The position numbers and the translations under genes are program-made. DNA of 64,000 nucleotides from Clavibacter zhangzhiyongii (lineage in GTDB: Bacteria; Actinomycetota; Actinomycetes; Actinomycetales; Microbacteriaceae). Position 1 is the stretch's first letter. Each line of letters opens with the position of its first letter. The DNA lies in the NCBI RefSeq assembly GCF_014775655.1, contig NZ_CP061274.1:2542001-2606000 (forward strand), written 5' to 3'. Positions 1 through 8,496 of the stretch are shown piece after piece. The notes under the pieces were generated by a model. The model did not search any database and was not told where the DNA came from. It saw nothing but the letters and a program-made list of their open reading frames with translations.

Positions 1-1
1 C

Positions 2-106
2 AAGCCGGTCGACGGCTTCGACCTCGGCTCGCTCGCGCTCGCCATCGTCGGCGCGATCATCGTCCTGCTGGTCTACGGCGCGATCGTCGGCCGCAAGAAG
101 GCCTAG
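2..106 (+). CDS. GlsB/YeaQ/YmgE-type membrane protein, C-terminal part
   Basis: Only the last 34 codons and the stop are in the window; the 5' part lies before base 1. The translation shows GFDLGSL followed by a hydrophobic stretch of about 17 residues and a basic GRKKA end. This matches the last membrane segment and tail of the small GlsB/YeaQ/YmgE (transglycosylase-associated) stress proteins, which have three membrane helices and act in the cytoplasmic membrane. A terminator-like hairpin follows. The family call rests on the tail only. Confidence 0.6.
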   Translation, partial: KPVDGFDLGSLALAIVGAIIVLLVYGAIVGRKKA

Positions 107-123
107 TCCTTCTGCAGCTCGCG

Positions 124-166
124 GAGCCCTCGTCGCCCATCCGGACCGGATCGGCGGCGGGGGCTC
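124..166 (+). terminator. Hairpin terminator after the first gene
   Basis: The arms GAGCCCTCGTCGCC and GGCGGCGGGGGCTC pair with two G-T wobbles, and an inner ATCCG/CGGAT stem closes the loop. It lies 17 nt after the stop of the first gene. There is no T tract, as is usual in GC-rich actinobacteria. Confidence 0.55.
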
Positions 167-215
167 TCGTCATGTCGGGCTCCTGATCCGGGCGGGTCGC
201 GCCGCGGGGTCTGCC

Positions 216-221
216 TACGAT
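216..221 (+). promoter_or_regulatory. -10 box TACGAT, leaderless start
   Basis: TACGAT ends 6 nt before the ATG at 228, so transcription would begin at or next to the start codon. No Shine-Dalgarno sequence is visible. Confidence 0.5.
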
Positions 222-227
222 GACCGC

Positions 228-887
228 ATGCCCGACGCCGTCGCCCCCGCCCGATCCCGCTCCCGCACCGCCGCCGTCCTCGTGGCCGTCGCTCTCCCGC
301 CGCTGGCCCTCGCGGCCGCCGGGCTCTCGCACCCGAGCTCGCTGACCGGCGACACGGCGATGCACTGGCGCGACATGCACATCGCGCTCCTGCCCGTCTT
401 CCCGCTGCTGGCCGTCGCGCCGATCCTCCTCACCCGACGCCACGACCGCCGCCTCGGGATCCTCGCCGTCGTCCTCGGGTTCGTCTACGCCGTCTGCTAC
501 CAGGCCCTCGACATCCTCGCCGGCATCGCGGCCGGGGCCCTCGAGCTCGAGGGCGGGCAGGGCGTCACCACCATGTACGCCCTCGCCGACGACATCGTCG
601 TGGCGGGCGTCTGGTCGTACGTCGCCGTGACCGTGCTCGCGAGCGCGCTCGTGATCCGGCACGCGGGCCTCCGGGCGCTCCCGGGCGCGGCGATCGCCGT
701 GGTCGCGGCCGTCTCGTTCGTCGACAGCCACATCTTCTTCCCGCGCGGGGTGATCACGATGCTCGGCCTCGCGGTCGGCTGGACCTGGCTCGCGCTCGCC
801 TCGCACGGCTCCGCCCGCCGCGCCGTCCGGGGATCCGGCGCCCCGGCGAGCGCCCCCGTCGCCGACCGCGCGGAGGCCGCGGCATAG
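228..887 (+). CDS. Conserved-looking integral membrane protein
   Basis: I do not recognise a named family. The 219-residue product begins with a basic stretch and has about six hydrophobic segments, including ones near residues 14-32, 50-66, 76-95, 120-141, 150-165 and 170-188. A polar loop between the first two contains HPSSLTGDTAMHW. The C-terminus (about residues 193-219) is Ala/Arg rich and probably cytoplasmic. The start is fixed by the TACGAT box six bases upstream. The stop codon overlaps the -10 box of sdaA, so the two genes are closely packed but probably have their own promoters. Confidence 0.7.
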   Translation: MPDAVAPARSRSRTAAVLVAVALPPLALAAAGLSHPSSLTGDTAMHWRDMHIALLPVFPLLAVAPILLTRRHDRRLGILAVVLGFVYAVCYQALDILAGIAAGALELEGGQGVTTMYALADDIVVAGVWSYVAVTVLASALVIRHAGLRALPGAAIAVVAAVSFVDSHIFFPRGVITMLGLAVGWTWLALASHGSARRAVRGSGAPASAPVADRAEAAA

Positions 888-890
888 TCT
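885..890 (+). promoter_or_regulatory. -10 box TAGTCT for sdaA
   Basis: TAGTCT lies 6 nt before the sdaA ATG and overlaps the stop codon of the preceding gene. This fits leaderless transcription of sdaA. Confidence 0.45.
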
Positions 891-896
891 GACGGG

Positions 897-2264
897 ATGA
901 CAGCGTACGTCTCGGCACTCGACCTCTTCTCCATCGGGATCGGGCCGTCGAGCTCGCACACCGTGGGCCCCATGCGCGCGGCCCTGCTCTTCGCCGAGGA
1001 GTGCGCGGCGTCGGCCCGGCTCACCGCGATCGCCCGGGTGACGGTGCGGCTGTACGGCTCGCTCGGGGCCACCGGGCTCGGCCACGGCACGCCCGACGCG
1101 GTCGTCGCGGGGCTGGCCGGGCTCGCGCCCGAGACGTGCGACCCCGCCGAGGTGCGCGGCCGCTGGTCCGGGCTCGGCGAGGGCGTCGACGTGCCGCTCG
1201 CGGGGATCCACCCGGTGCGGATGGTCGGGCGCGACCTCACCTTCGAGCCGTTCACGCGCCTCCCCCGCCACCCCAACGCGATGCACCTCGCGGCCCTCGA
1301 CGCCGACGGCGGCACGGTGCTCGAGAGCACGTGGTTCTCGGTCGGCGGCGGCTTCGTGCTGCGCGAGGACCAGGCGCCCTCGGCCGTGCTGCCCACCGGC
1401 CTCCCCCACTCCTTCTCCAACGCGGACGAGCTGATCGCGCTGGCCGAGTCGACCGGGCGCTCCATCGCGGACGTCGCGCGCGACACCGAGGAGTCGATCC
1501 ACGGATCCCGCCGCGCTGTCGCCGGGCTGGACGCGATCTGGGGCGCCATGGCCGCGTGCGTCTCCGCGGGCCTCGACGGCCAGGGCACGCTGCCGGGCGG
1601 GCTCAACGTGCGGCGGCGGGCGGCGCGGGTCGCCTCGCAGCTCGCGACCATCGACGCCGAGGGCCAGCGCGACACCAGCCACGAGTGGCTGCACGCGTTC
1701 GCGCTCGCGGTCAACGAGGAGAACGCGTCCGGCGGGCGCGTCGTCACGGCGCCCACCAACGGCGCGGCCGGCATCATCCCCGCGGTCGGCTCCTACTACC
1801 TGCGCTTCGTGCCCGGCGCCGACCGGGACGGCATCCGCGACTTCCTGCTCACGGCCACCGCGATCGGCTCGCTCGTGAAGGCCAATGCGTCCATCTCCGG
1901 GGCCGAGGCCGGCTGCCAGGGCGAGGTCGGCACGGCGTGCGCGATGGCGGCGGGCGCGCTCTGCGCGGTGCTCGGCGGATCCCCGCGGCAGGTCGAGAAC
2001 GCCGCCGAGATCGCGATGGAGCACCACCTCGGCCTCACGTGCGATCCCGTGGGCGGGCTCGTGCAGATCCCGTGCATCGAGCGGAACGCCATCGCCGCGT
2101 CGACCGCCGTCAACGCCGCGCGCATGGCGCTGCACGGCGACGGCACGCACCTCGTCTCGCTCGACACCGTGATCGAGACGATGCGGCAGACGGGCCTCGA
2201 CATGTCCACCAAGTACAAGGAGACGTCCACGGGCGGGCTCGCGGTCAACGTCATCGAGTGCTGA
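897..2264 (+). CDS. sdaA: L-serine ammonia-lyase (single-chain, iron-sulfur)
   Basis: The enzyme deaminates L-serine to pyruvate and ammonia in the cytoplasm. The 455-residue length equals the single-chain form, in which the beta domain (N-terminal) and alpha domain are fused. The N-terminus has the family signature [17 protein letters not shown]. The C-terminal half has the conserved cysteines expected to hold the 4Fe-4S cluster, in [20 protein letters not shown] and in [18 protein letters not shown]. The ATG lies 6 nt after a TAGTCT box. It is likely a monocistronic catabolic gene; a separately transcribed SdpI-like gene follows. Confidence 0.95.
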   Translation: MTAYVSALDLFSIGIGPSSSHTVGPMRAALLFAEECAASARLTAIARVTVRLYGSLGATGLGHGTPDAVVAGLAGLAPETCDPAEVRGRWSGLGEGVDVPLAGIHPVRMVGRDLTFEPFTRLPRHPNAMHLAALDADGGTVLESTWFSVGGGFVLREDQAPSAVLPTGLPHSFSNADELIALAESTGRSIADVARDTEESIHGSRRAVAGLDAIWGAMAACVSAGLDGQGTLPGGLNVRRRAARVASQLATIDAEGQRDTSHEWLHAFALAVNEENASGGRVVTAPTNGAAGIIPAVGSYYLRFVPGADRDGIRDFLLTATAIGSLVKANASISGAEAGCQGEVGTACAMAAGALCAVLGGSPRQVENAAEIAMEHHLGLTCDPVGGLVQIPCIERNAIAASTAVNAARMALHGDGTHLVSLDTVIETMRQTGLDMSTKYKETSTGGLAVNVIEC

Positions 2265-2301
2265 GGGTCCCGGGCGTCTCCGGCCGTGTCAGGCTGGGCG
2301 C

Positions 2302-2673
2302 ATGGGCATCCCCGCGCTGCTGCTCGCCGTCGCGGCGCTGCTCCTCCTCGGCACCACGCAGCTCGCGGCCTGGGGCGCCCTCAAGCGCAACGGCTGGATC
2401 GGGATCCGCACGCGCCCCCTCATGGCGAGCGACGAGGCCTGGCGCGCCGGCCACCGCGCGGCCCTGCCCGCGCTCCGCGGCACGTGCCTGCCGGTCGCCA
2501 TCGGCGGCGTGATCGGCAGCGTCGCCGCGGGCGCGGGCATGAACAGCGTCGCCTCCTGGGGCGCGCTGCTGCTCGTCGCGGGCATCGCCTGGGGCACGTT
2601 CCGAGCGGGGCGCGCCGCGCGCGCCGTCACGCGCCGCGCCGACGCGGCGCGCCCGCCCCTCCGCCGCGGCTAG
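2302..2673 (+). CDS. SdpI family membrane protein
   Basis: This 123-residue protein has three hydrophobic segments. The motif NGWIGIRTRPLMASDEAWRA sits between the first and second and is the hallmark of the SdpI C-terminal domain (the immunity protein of the Bacillus SDP toxin, and many stand-alone homologues of unknown role). The tail is Arg rich. No SdpC-like toxin gene is adjacent, so immunity is not implied. Its last 4 bases overlap the 3' end of the convergent gene at 2670. Confidence 0.75.
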   Translation: MGIPALLLAVAALLLLGTTQLAAWGALKRNGWIGIRTRPLMASDEAWRAGHRAALPALRGTCLPVAIGGVIGSVAAGAGMNSVASWGALLLVAGIAWGTFRAGRAARAVTRRADAARPPLRRG

Positions 2674-3791
2674 CGCCCGACCGCGCGGCCCGACGTCAGC
2701 GCGTCGCCGACCGCGTCGAGGCGCTCCCGGCCGAGGAGGCCGACGTGGTACGCGTACACGTCGTCCAACGCGGCGACCGCGGCCGGCCAGTCGGCGCGGA
2801 TGCTCGCGGGGGTCGCGGGCGGCAGGGCCCACATCCAGCCGCCGAGCCGCGTGCCGGGGAGCCGGTCCCGGAGCGCCGCGAGCTGGGCCGCGTCCGACGC
2901 GACGGCGTCCGTCAGCACGACGCCGTCGACCGCGTCCGCCTCGTCGAGGAGCGCGGCGAAGGGGCCGGTGCCCCACGGATCCGCCTGCGCGTGCACGACG
3001 ACGCGCGCGACGCCCGCCGCCCGGGCCGCGGCGACGCACGACGCGAGGAGCAGCCGGCGCGCGGCGGCCCGCACGGCGAGCACGGCGTCGAGGCCCTCGA
3101 GGCCGCCGTCCGCGTCCACCCGGTCGCGCACGAGGCAGCGGAGCGCGTCCGGATCCGCGCCCGCCGCCCGCAGCGCGTCGCCGCAGGCCGCGCAGAAGCA
3201 GATCGAGAGCAGCGCCTCCGCGTCCGCGGACCAGTCGGCGCCCGCGGTCTTCTCGTGGTGGCCCAGGTGCGCGACGCCCATCGGGCCGCACGCCTCGAGC
3301 AGCACGCCGTCGAGCGGGGCGACGGCCGCGGTCTCGGCGACCAGGGCGGTCGCGTACTCCCGCACCTCCGGCCGCGTGGGGCAGAGCGCGTACGGGTAGG
3401 ACTCCCCGAACGCGTTGACCACGCAGCTGCCCGGGTGGCGGCTCCCGACGCTCGTGGAATGCGTGAGGACGATCCACGCCTCGACGCGGAGGCCGCCCGC
3501 GCGCGCGACCGCGGCGGCGCGGGCGAAGGCGTCGGGCCCGACCCAGGGCGTCCGGTCGTCGGGGCGGAGCTCGCCCCACGCGCCGTCGCGGACCGGGAGG
3601 TAGAGCGCCGCGGACCGGGCGTCGACGATCCGGTGCCGCGGATGCAGCGGGGTGGCGGCGCGCGCCGAGTGGTAGGCGGAGGCGATGGCCACGCCGTCCG
3701 CGCCCGCGCCGCGCACGCGCGCCACGACGTCCGGGTCGTCCACGAGGTCCCAGGGGTAGGCGCAGAAGGAGAGGCGCGGGGCGGCGCTCAT
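2670..3791 (-). CDS. Uncharacterised TIM-barrel/glycosidase-like protein of the uronate locus
   Basis: The 373-residue product has no signal peptide and no family I can name. The N-terminus FCAYPWDLVDDPDVVARVRG followed by GADGVAIASAYHSAR looks like the first strand and helix of a (beta/alpha)8 barrel. Later blocks WVGPDAF, GGLRVEAWIVLTHST and GVLLEACGPMG look like further strands. A CxxC (CFCAACG) follows. The ATG overlaps the stop of the upstream iclR-type gene (ATGA), so the genes are translationally coupled. The neighbours handle uronic acids, so a role in sugar-acid or glycoside metabolism is inferred. An upstream in-frame start is rejected because it would lie inside iclR. Confidence 0.7.
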   Translation of the reverse strand: MSAAPRLSFCAYPWDLVDDPDVVARVRGAGADGVAIASAYHSARAATPLHPRHRIVDARSAALYLPVRDGAWGELRPDDRTPWVGPDAFARAAAVARAGGLRVEAWIVLTHSTSVGSRHPGSCVVNAFGESYPYALCPTRPEVREYATALVAETAAVAPLDGVLLEACGPMGVAHLGHHEKTAGADWSADAEALLSICFCAACGDALRAAGADPDALRCLVRDRVDADGGLEGLDAVLAVRAAARRLLLASCVAAARAAGVARVVVHAQADPWGTGPFAALLDEADAVDGVVLTDAVASDAAQLAALRDRLPGTRLGGWMWALPPATPASIRADWPAAVAALDDVYAYHVGLLGRERLDAVGDALTSGRAVGR

Positions 3792-4591
3792 CGCACGCCC
3801 GCCGACCGCAGGGTCTCGGCGAGGCGGCGGGCGTGCGCCTCCACGACCTCGGCAACGCGGGCGACCTCGCGGGCGCCGGCGCGCTCGACGGGGATCGAGC
3901 AGCTGAGGGCGTCGGTGGCGGGGATCCGGTAGCCGACCGCCGCGGCGACGCACGCGACGCCGGGGGTGTTCTCCTCCCGCTCGGTCGCGTGGCCGGCCGC
4001 GCGCGCCGCGTCGAGCTGGGCGTCGAGGGCGTCGCAGTCGACGACGGTCGCGGGCGTGAGGGCCGCCAGGGCGCCCGCGCCGAGCGCCCGGCGCCGCTCC
4101 TCCGGGGTGAGCTCGGCGAGGAGCGCCTTGCCGAGCGCCGTCGCGTGGGCGGGGAGCTGCCGGCCGACGCGCGAGGCCGCCCGTCGGGGCTCGGTCGTCT
4201 CGCGGGTGGCGAGGTAGAGCATCAGCCCGCCCTCGCGCCGCGCGTAGTGCGCGGTGTACCCGGTCTCGTCGCGGATCCGCTCGAGCACCGGGAGCGCCTG
4301 CGGCAGCGCCCGGTCGCGGTCGAGGTAGGCGGTGCCGACGACGAGCGCGCGGGATCCGATGGAGACGTGCGTGCCGTCGTGCAGCATCTCGATCCAGCCG
4401 CTCGCGGCCATGGTGTGCAGCAGCTGGTGGAGGCTCGAGCGCGGGTAGCCGGATGCCCGGTGCAGGTCGACGACCGCGACGGGCTCGCCCGCCTCGGCCA
4501 GCCGCTCCAGGAGGGCGAGCGTCCGCTCGGCGGACTTCACGGGCCGGAGGGCGCGGTCGGCCGGCGCCTCGGCCGCCGCCTCGGCCGTCAC
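3788..4591 (-). CDS. IclR family transcriptional regulator
   Basis: The product (267 residues from the second of two adjacent GTG codons) has an N-terminal winged helix at about residues 17-80 (VKSAERTLALLERLA, then PRSSLHQLLHTMAASGW). An IclR effector domain follows, with RRAASRVGRQLPAHATALGKALLAELTPEE and the closing AVGYRIPATDALSCSIPV. The GTG at 4591 is preferred over 4594 because a GGGGGAG Shine-Dalgarno then sits at good spacing and the codon overlaps the uronate dehydrogenase stop (GTGA). It probably senses a sugar acid and controls the divergent locus; a GTTC-N8-GAAC repeat lies in the shared promoter. Confidence 0.88.
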   Translation of the reverse strand: MTAEAAAEAPADRALRPVKSAERTLALLERLAEAGEPVAVVDLHRASGYPRSSLHQLLHTMAASGWIEMLHDGTHVSIGSRALVVGTAYLDRDRALPQALPVLERIRDETGYTAHYARREGGLMLYLATRETTEPRRAASRVGRQLPAHATALGKALLAELTPEERRRALGAGALAALTPATVVDCDALDAQLDAARAAGHATEREENTPGVACVAAAVGYRIPATDALSCSIPVERAGAREVARVAEVVEAHARRLAETLRSAGVR

Positions 4592-5394
4592 CACGGCTCC
4601 CCCAGCGCGTGCTGCGGGGCCGCGAACTCGCCGCCGATGAGGCCGTTCGCGTCCGGGTCGTCCCCGTCGCCGACCGCCGCGAGGACGGCGTCCGCGTGGA
4701 CCTCGGAGTCGTCCCGCGGGTGGAAGCCGATCCGCTCGCCGGGCACGGGCGAGAACCACGCGCGGGTGTTGCGCGAGACGCCCCAGACGACGTGGGCGCC
4801 GGCCTCGTCGAGCACGGCCGCCGCCTCGATCAGCCGCACGACGTCGGGGAAGGAGAACCAGGTCGAGAGGGTCCGCCGGTTCACGGGCCGCTCGAGGATG
4901 CTCCCGATCCGCACGTTGACGACCGCGAGGCCGTGCCGGTCGGCGAAGACGGAGCCGAGCGCCTCCATGGCCGCCTTGCTCGCGCCGTAGTAGCCGTCGG
5001 GTCGGGGATCCAGCTCCTCGACGGGATGCGGCGGGATGGGGTGGAAGCCGACGACGTGGTTGGAGCTCGCGAGCAGGACGCGGCGCACGCCGGTGTCGCG
5101 CGCGGCCTCGAGCACGCTGCGGGTGCCCTCGACGTTCGCGTCGGCGAGGGCGGCCCAGGGGCGCTCGCGGCTGAGCCCGCCGAGGTGCACCACGAGGTCC
5201 GCGCCGGCCAGGGCCGCGCGGACGACGGCCGTGTCGGTGACCGACGCGACGACCGCGGTCTCGCCGTCCACCGGATCCGGGTCGACCAGGTCGAGGAGCG
5301 TCAGCCGGTGGCCGGCCTCCCGCAGCAGCGGGCGCACCCCGCGCGCCACCTGCCCTGCCGCGCCGGTGATCACGATGCGTCGCGCGTCGGACAT
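4588..5394 (-). CDS. udh: NAD-dependent uronate dehydrogenase (SDR/epimerase fold)
   Basis: The predicted reaction is oxidation of D-glucuronate or D-galacturonate to the aldaro-lactone with NAD. The 268-residue product starts with a Rossmann motif GAAGQVARG (11-19). It has the SDR catalytic YGASK (Tyr136, Lys140) and blocks I recognise from Agrobacterium/Pseudomonas Udh: HLGGLSRERPW, ASSNHVVGFHP, STWFSFPDVVRLIEAA and VVWGVSRNTRAWF. It is the first gene of the minus-strand operon and divergent from kdgD, which removes water further down the same pathway. A plain GalE-like epimerase is less likely because of the conserved WFS and WGVS blocks. Confidence 0.85.
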   Translation of the reverse strand: MSDARRIVITGAAGQVARGVRPLLREAGHRLTLLDLVDPDPVDGETAVVASVTDTAVVRAALAGADLVVHLGGLSRERPWAALADANVEGTRSVLEAARDTGVRRVLLASSNHVVGFHPIPPHPVEELDPRPDGYYGASKAAMEALGSVFADRHGLAVVNVRIGSILERPVNRRTLSTWFSFPDVVRLIEAAAVLDEAGAHVVWGVSRNTRAWFSPVPGERIGFHPRDDSEVHADAVLAAVGDGDDPDANGLIGGEFAAPQHALGEPW

Positions 5395-5480
5395 GCCTGG
5401 TCTCCCTCCGGGGTCCGTCCTCGTTGACGGCGGACCCGATGCCGCCTACGGTAGCAGCCACATTCACGATGACGGAAGGC

Positions 5481-5496
5481 GTTCACGTAGGAGAAC
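5481..5496. promoter_or_regulatory. Candidate IclR operator, GTTC-N8-GAAC
   Basis: A perfect GTTC/GAAC inverted repeat with an 8-nt spacer lies in the divergent promoter between the uronate dehydrogenase gene and kdgD. Its place suits the IclR-type regulator of the locus. Repeats this short can arise by chance. Confidence 0.3.
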
Positions 5497-5537
5497 GCGG
5501 GGTCGTGATCCGACCACCACGACGCGACGGGGCAGCC

Positions 5538-6512
5538 ATGACCGAGACAGCCGACCCGACGACGGACGCGCCGGCCACGAGCGCCGCGCCGGCCGGGCAC
5601 CACCCGCTCCCGCCGCTCGAGGGCGTCCTCTTCTTCCCGGTCACGCCCTTCGACGCGGCCGACCGGGTCGACGAGGACGTGCTCGCGCGGCATGTCGCCG
5701 ACGGGCTCGCCGCCGGGGCGGGCGCCGCGTTCGTCGCGTGCGGCACGGGCGAGTTCCACGCGCTCGACGTCGACGAGTACGCGCAGGCGGTGCGCGTGGC
5801 CGTCGCCGCCGCCGGAGGCCGCCACCTCGTGATCGCGGGAGCGGGAGGTCCCCTCGGGCACGCCCGCCGGTGCGCGCGGATCGCGGCCGACGCGGGCGCC
5901 GACGGCCTGCTGGTGCTGCCGCCGTACCTCGTGACCGGGCCGCAGGACGGCGTCGCCGCGTACGTGGAGGCGGTCGCGCGGGCGACGCCGCTGCCCGTCA
6001 TCGCCTACCACCGCGGCAGCGCGACGCTCGGGGACGCCGCAGTCGAGCGCCTGCTGCGGCTGCCGACCCTCGCCGGGATCAAGGACGGCGTGGGCGACAT
6101 GGCGCAGATGCAGCGCTTCGTGCTCGCGGCCCGCCGGGCGGGGCGGTCGGACGTGCGGTTCTTCAACGGGATGCTGACCGCGGAGGCGAGCCAGGCCGCC
6201 TACCGCGCGATCGGGGTGCCGCTCTACTCGTCCGCCGTGTTCGCGATGGCACCGCGGATCGCGCTCGCCTTCCACGCCGCGCTCCTGGCCGACGACGAGG
6301 ACACGCAGCACCTGCTCCTCGACGGGTTCTTCACGCCGCTCGTGCGCCTCCGCGACGAGACGCCCGGGTTCGCGGTGTCGCTCGTCAAGGCGGGGCTGCG
6401 GCTGCGCGGCGTGCCGGTCGGATCCGTGCGGGCGCCGCTCGTCGACCCGTCCCCCGCGCAGCTCGCCGCGCTCGAGCGGATCCTGGCCCGCGGCGAGGAG
6501 CTGGTCGCCTGA
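5538..6512 (+). CDS. kdgD: 5-dehydro-4-deoxyglucarate dehydratase
   Basis: The enzyme converts 5-keto-4-deoxyglucarate to 2,5-dioxopentanoate with loss of water and CO2. The 324-residue product belongs to the DapA/NAL TIM-barrel family: GVLFFPVTPF (29-38), CGTGEFHAL, the conserved Tyr157 in VIAYHRGSAT and the Schiff-base Lys182 in LAGIKDGVGD. The KDG dehydratase branch is indicated by the FFPVTPF start and the GTGEF motif in place of DapA's GTTGE. Together with the divergent uronate dehydrogenase this makes an oxidative uronate pathway. The dioxopentanoate (alpha-ketoglutarate semialdehyde) dehydrogenase is not in the window. The ATG at 5538 is chosen because 5' extensions are not family-like. 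Confidence 0.88.
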   Translation: MTETADPTTDAPATSAAPAGHHPLPPLEGVLFFPVTPFDAADRVDEDVLARHVADGLAAGAGAAFVACGTGEFHALDVDEYAQAVRVAVAAAGGRHLVIAGAGGPLGHARRCARIAADAGADGLLVLPPYLVTGPQDGVAAYVEAVARATPLPVIAYHRGSATLGDAAVERLLRLPTLAGIKDGVGDMAQMQRFVLAARRAGRSDVRFFNGMLTAEASQAAYRAIGVPLYSSAVFAMAPRIALAFHAALLADDEDTQHLLLDGFFTPLVRLRDETPGFAVSLVKAGLRLRGVPVGSVRAPLVDPSPAQLAALERILARGEELVA

Positions 6513-6548
6513 GCGTGCGCCCGGGAGCCGGCGTCCGCGGTCCGCGGG

Positions 6549-8456
6549 TCAGGCGGCCGGATCCTCGGCGAGCTGCGCCCGGAGCGCATCCGCGGTCGTG
6601 ACCGGGAGGCGGCAGACGAAGTCGGCGCACAGGTACGCGGTCGCGGCGGATGCCGCGGTGCGGTCCGCGAGCAGCTCGAGGCCCGCATCCGCCCACTCGC
6701 GCGCTCCGCCCTCCGAGACCACGAGCGCCACGTGCGGCGGTCGGATGCGCCCGCGCGCGACGGCGGCCAGCGGGTCGCCCGCGGGGTCGGCGCCGTCGGG
6801 CAGCACCACCACGAGCTGCAAGGCGGCCGCGTCGATCGCGACCGCCTGCTCGAGCGCGCCGCCGAACGCGATGGGCCGGGTCGCGCCGCCCGCCGCCACC
6901 GTCGCGAGCGCGGCGCGGGCCGCCCGCTCGTAGCGCGGATCCGCCGTCAGCTGCCCGAGCACGCGCGCGGCCGACGACGCGGCGGTGAGGCCCGACGGGT
7001 ACGCGCCCTCGGACGGGTCGGACGCGAGGTCGAGGCCGAAGCCCGCGAGCACGGGATCCGCGCCCGTCGGCACCCGGAACCCGGCCGCGCCCGGCTGCGG
7101 GTCGGCGTCGGCCGCGGCGATCAGCGCGTCGACGATCCCGCGGGCCCGCAGCGCGTAGCCGACGTCGCCCGTGGCGAGCGCGAGCGCGAGGAGCCCGTCG
7201 GCGAGCATCCCGTGGTCCTCGAGCGTGGCGACCGCAGGCGAGATGCGGCCGTCGATGGAGGCGCGCACCAGGGATCCGTCGCCGCGCACGTGCTCCGCGA
7301 GCAGCATGTCGGCGGCGTCGCGCGCGGCCCGGATCCACGCGGGCCGGCCGAACGCGCGCCCCGCCCGGGCGAGCGCCCCGATCGCGAGCCCGTTCCAGCC
7401 GGTGAGCACCTTGCCGTCGACCGCGGGCGGCTCCTCGGCGGCGCGGCCCGCGGCGTCGAGCGCGTAGTACCCGCCCTCCACGCGCTCCCCGCCGACCGTG
7501 CTCTCGGAGTCCTGGGCCGACGCGAACCCGCCGGACGCCCGGCGGAGCGTTCCCGTGAGGAACGCGACGATGCCCGCCGCGACCTCCTCGTCGCCGGCGC
7601 GCGCGTACGCGTCGAGGAGCAGGGCGTTGTCGTAGAGCATCCGCTCGTAGTGGGGCTCGGACCAGTCGCGGCGCGTGGAGTAGCGGAAGAAGCCGCCCTC
7701 GACGGGGTCGCGGAGGTCGGATCCCGCCATCGCGTCGAGCGTGCGGCGCACGAGCGCGCCCGTCGCCTGCGCGCGCTCCGGCGCGAGGACCCCGGAGGTC
7801 GCGAGCGTGTCGAGCAGCAGCACGACGGGCGCGACCGGGAACTTGGGCGCGGATCCGAACCCGCCGTGCTCCGGGTCCTCGAACCCGGCGAGCTCGGCGG
7901 CCACGCGGTCGAGGGCGGCGGCGTCCGGCAGGGGCGAGGCGACCGCGCCGCGGGCCGAGGCCTCGCGGATCGCCGCGCGCAGCTGCCCCGCGCCCTGCTC
8001 CACCTGGTCGCGTCGCGTGGCCCACGCGTCGGCGACCGCGTCGAGCACCTGCCGGAACGACGGGTGCCCGGCGCGCGGCTCGGGCGGCGAGTAGGTGCCC
8101 GCGTGGAAGGTGCGGCCCTCCGGGGTCGTGAACACGTTGAGCGGCCAGCCCAGCTGGTCCGTGAAGGCGCCCGCCGCGGTGATGAGCGCCGCGTCCACCT
8201 CGGGGTGCTCCTCGCGGTCGACCTTGATCGCGACGAACCCCCCGTTCAGCCGCGACGCGAGCGCCGGATCGGAGAACGTCTCGCGCGCCATGACGTGGCA
8301 CCAGTGGCAGGTCGCGTAGCCGACCGAGACGAGCACGGGCACGTCGCGGCGCCGGGCCTCCGCGAAGGCCTCCTCGCCCCACGGCCGCCAGTCGACCGGG
8401 TTGTCCGCGTGGCTGAGGAGGTAGGGGCTGACGGCGTCGGCGAGGCGGTTGGGCAT
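6549..8456 (-). CDS. DUF255 thioredoxin domain protein (YyaL/SPATA20-like)
   Basis: The 635-residue product has the complete architecture of the YyaL/spermatogenesis-associated-20 family. An N-terminal DUF255 thioredoxin-like domain carries CHWCH (Cys50, Cys53) within [18 protein letters not shown], followed by [11 protein letters not shown]. An alpha/alpha-barrel of about 450 residues resembling N-acylglucosamine 2-epimerases follows ([44 protein letters not shown]). The cellular reaction is unknown; a redox or sugar-related role is suggested for homologues. The ATG at 8456 is chosen over a GTG at 8465 because a TAGCGT box lies 7 nt upstream. The gene converges on kdgD with a 36-bp gap. Confidence 0.9.
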   Translation of the reverse strand: MPNRLADAVSPYLLSHADNPVDWRPWGEEAFAEARRRDVPVLVSVGYATCHWCHVMARETFSDPALASRLNGGFVAIKVDREEHPEVDAALITAAGAFTDQLGWPLNVFTTPEGRTFHAGTYSPPEPRAGHPSFRQVLDAVADAWATRRDQVEQGAGQLRAAIREASARGAVASPLPDAAALDRVAAELAGFEDPEHGGFGSAPKFPVAPVVLLLDTLATSGVLAPERAQATGALVRRTLDAMAGSDLRDPVEGGFFRYSTRRDWSEPHYERMLYDNALLLDAYARAGDEEVAAGIVAFLTGTLRRASGGFASAQDSESTVGGERVEGGYYALDAAGRAAEEPPAVDGKVLTGWNGLAIGALARAGRAFGRPAWIRAARDAADMLLAEHVRGDGSLVRASIDGRISPAVATLEDHGMLADGLLALALATGDVGYALRARGIVDALIAAADADPQPGAAGFRVPTGADPVLAGFGLDLASDPSEGAYPSGLTAASSAARVLGQLTADPRYERAARAALATVAAGGATRPIAFGGALEQAVAIDAAALQLVVVLPDGADPAGDPLAAVARGRIRPPHVALVVSEGGAREWADAGLELLADRTAASAATAYLCADFVCRLPVTTADALRAQLAEDPAA

Positions 8457-8463
8457 GCCGTCC

Positions 8464-8469
8464 ACGCTA
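8464..8469 (-). promoter_or_regulatory. -10 box TAGCGT, leaderless start of the DUF255 gene
   Basis: On the minus strand TAGCGT ends 7 nt before the ATG at 8456, which favours that codon over the GTG at 8465. Confidence 0.45.
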
Positions 8470-8496
8470 CGCGCGGGGCGCGAGGACGGGCCCGGG

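Noticed and set aside
57-2150. 697-codon open frame on the minus strand opposite sdaA, and a 503-codon plus-strand frame at 1001-2512
   Set aside because: Both are Arg/Ala/Gly-rich shadows of sdaA codon structure in a very GC-rich genome, with no domains or start signals. The same applies to many other long antisense frames in the window.
2302-2673. SDP toxin immunity system
   Set aside because: Only the SdpI-like protein is present, without SdpA, SdpB or SdpC-like neighbours.
5538-6512. Dihydrodipicolinate synthase (DapA) instead of KdgD
   Set aside because: The FFPVTPF start, the CGTGEF motif and the divergent uronate dehydrogenase fit the deoxyglucarate dehydratase branch; DapA's GTTGE motif is missing.
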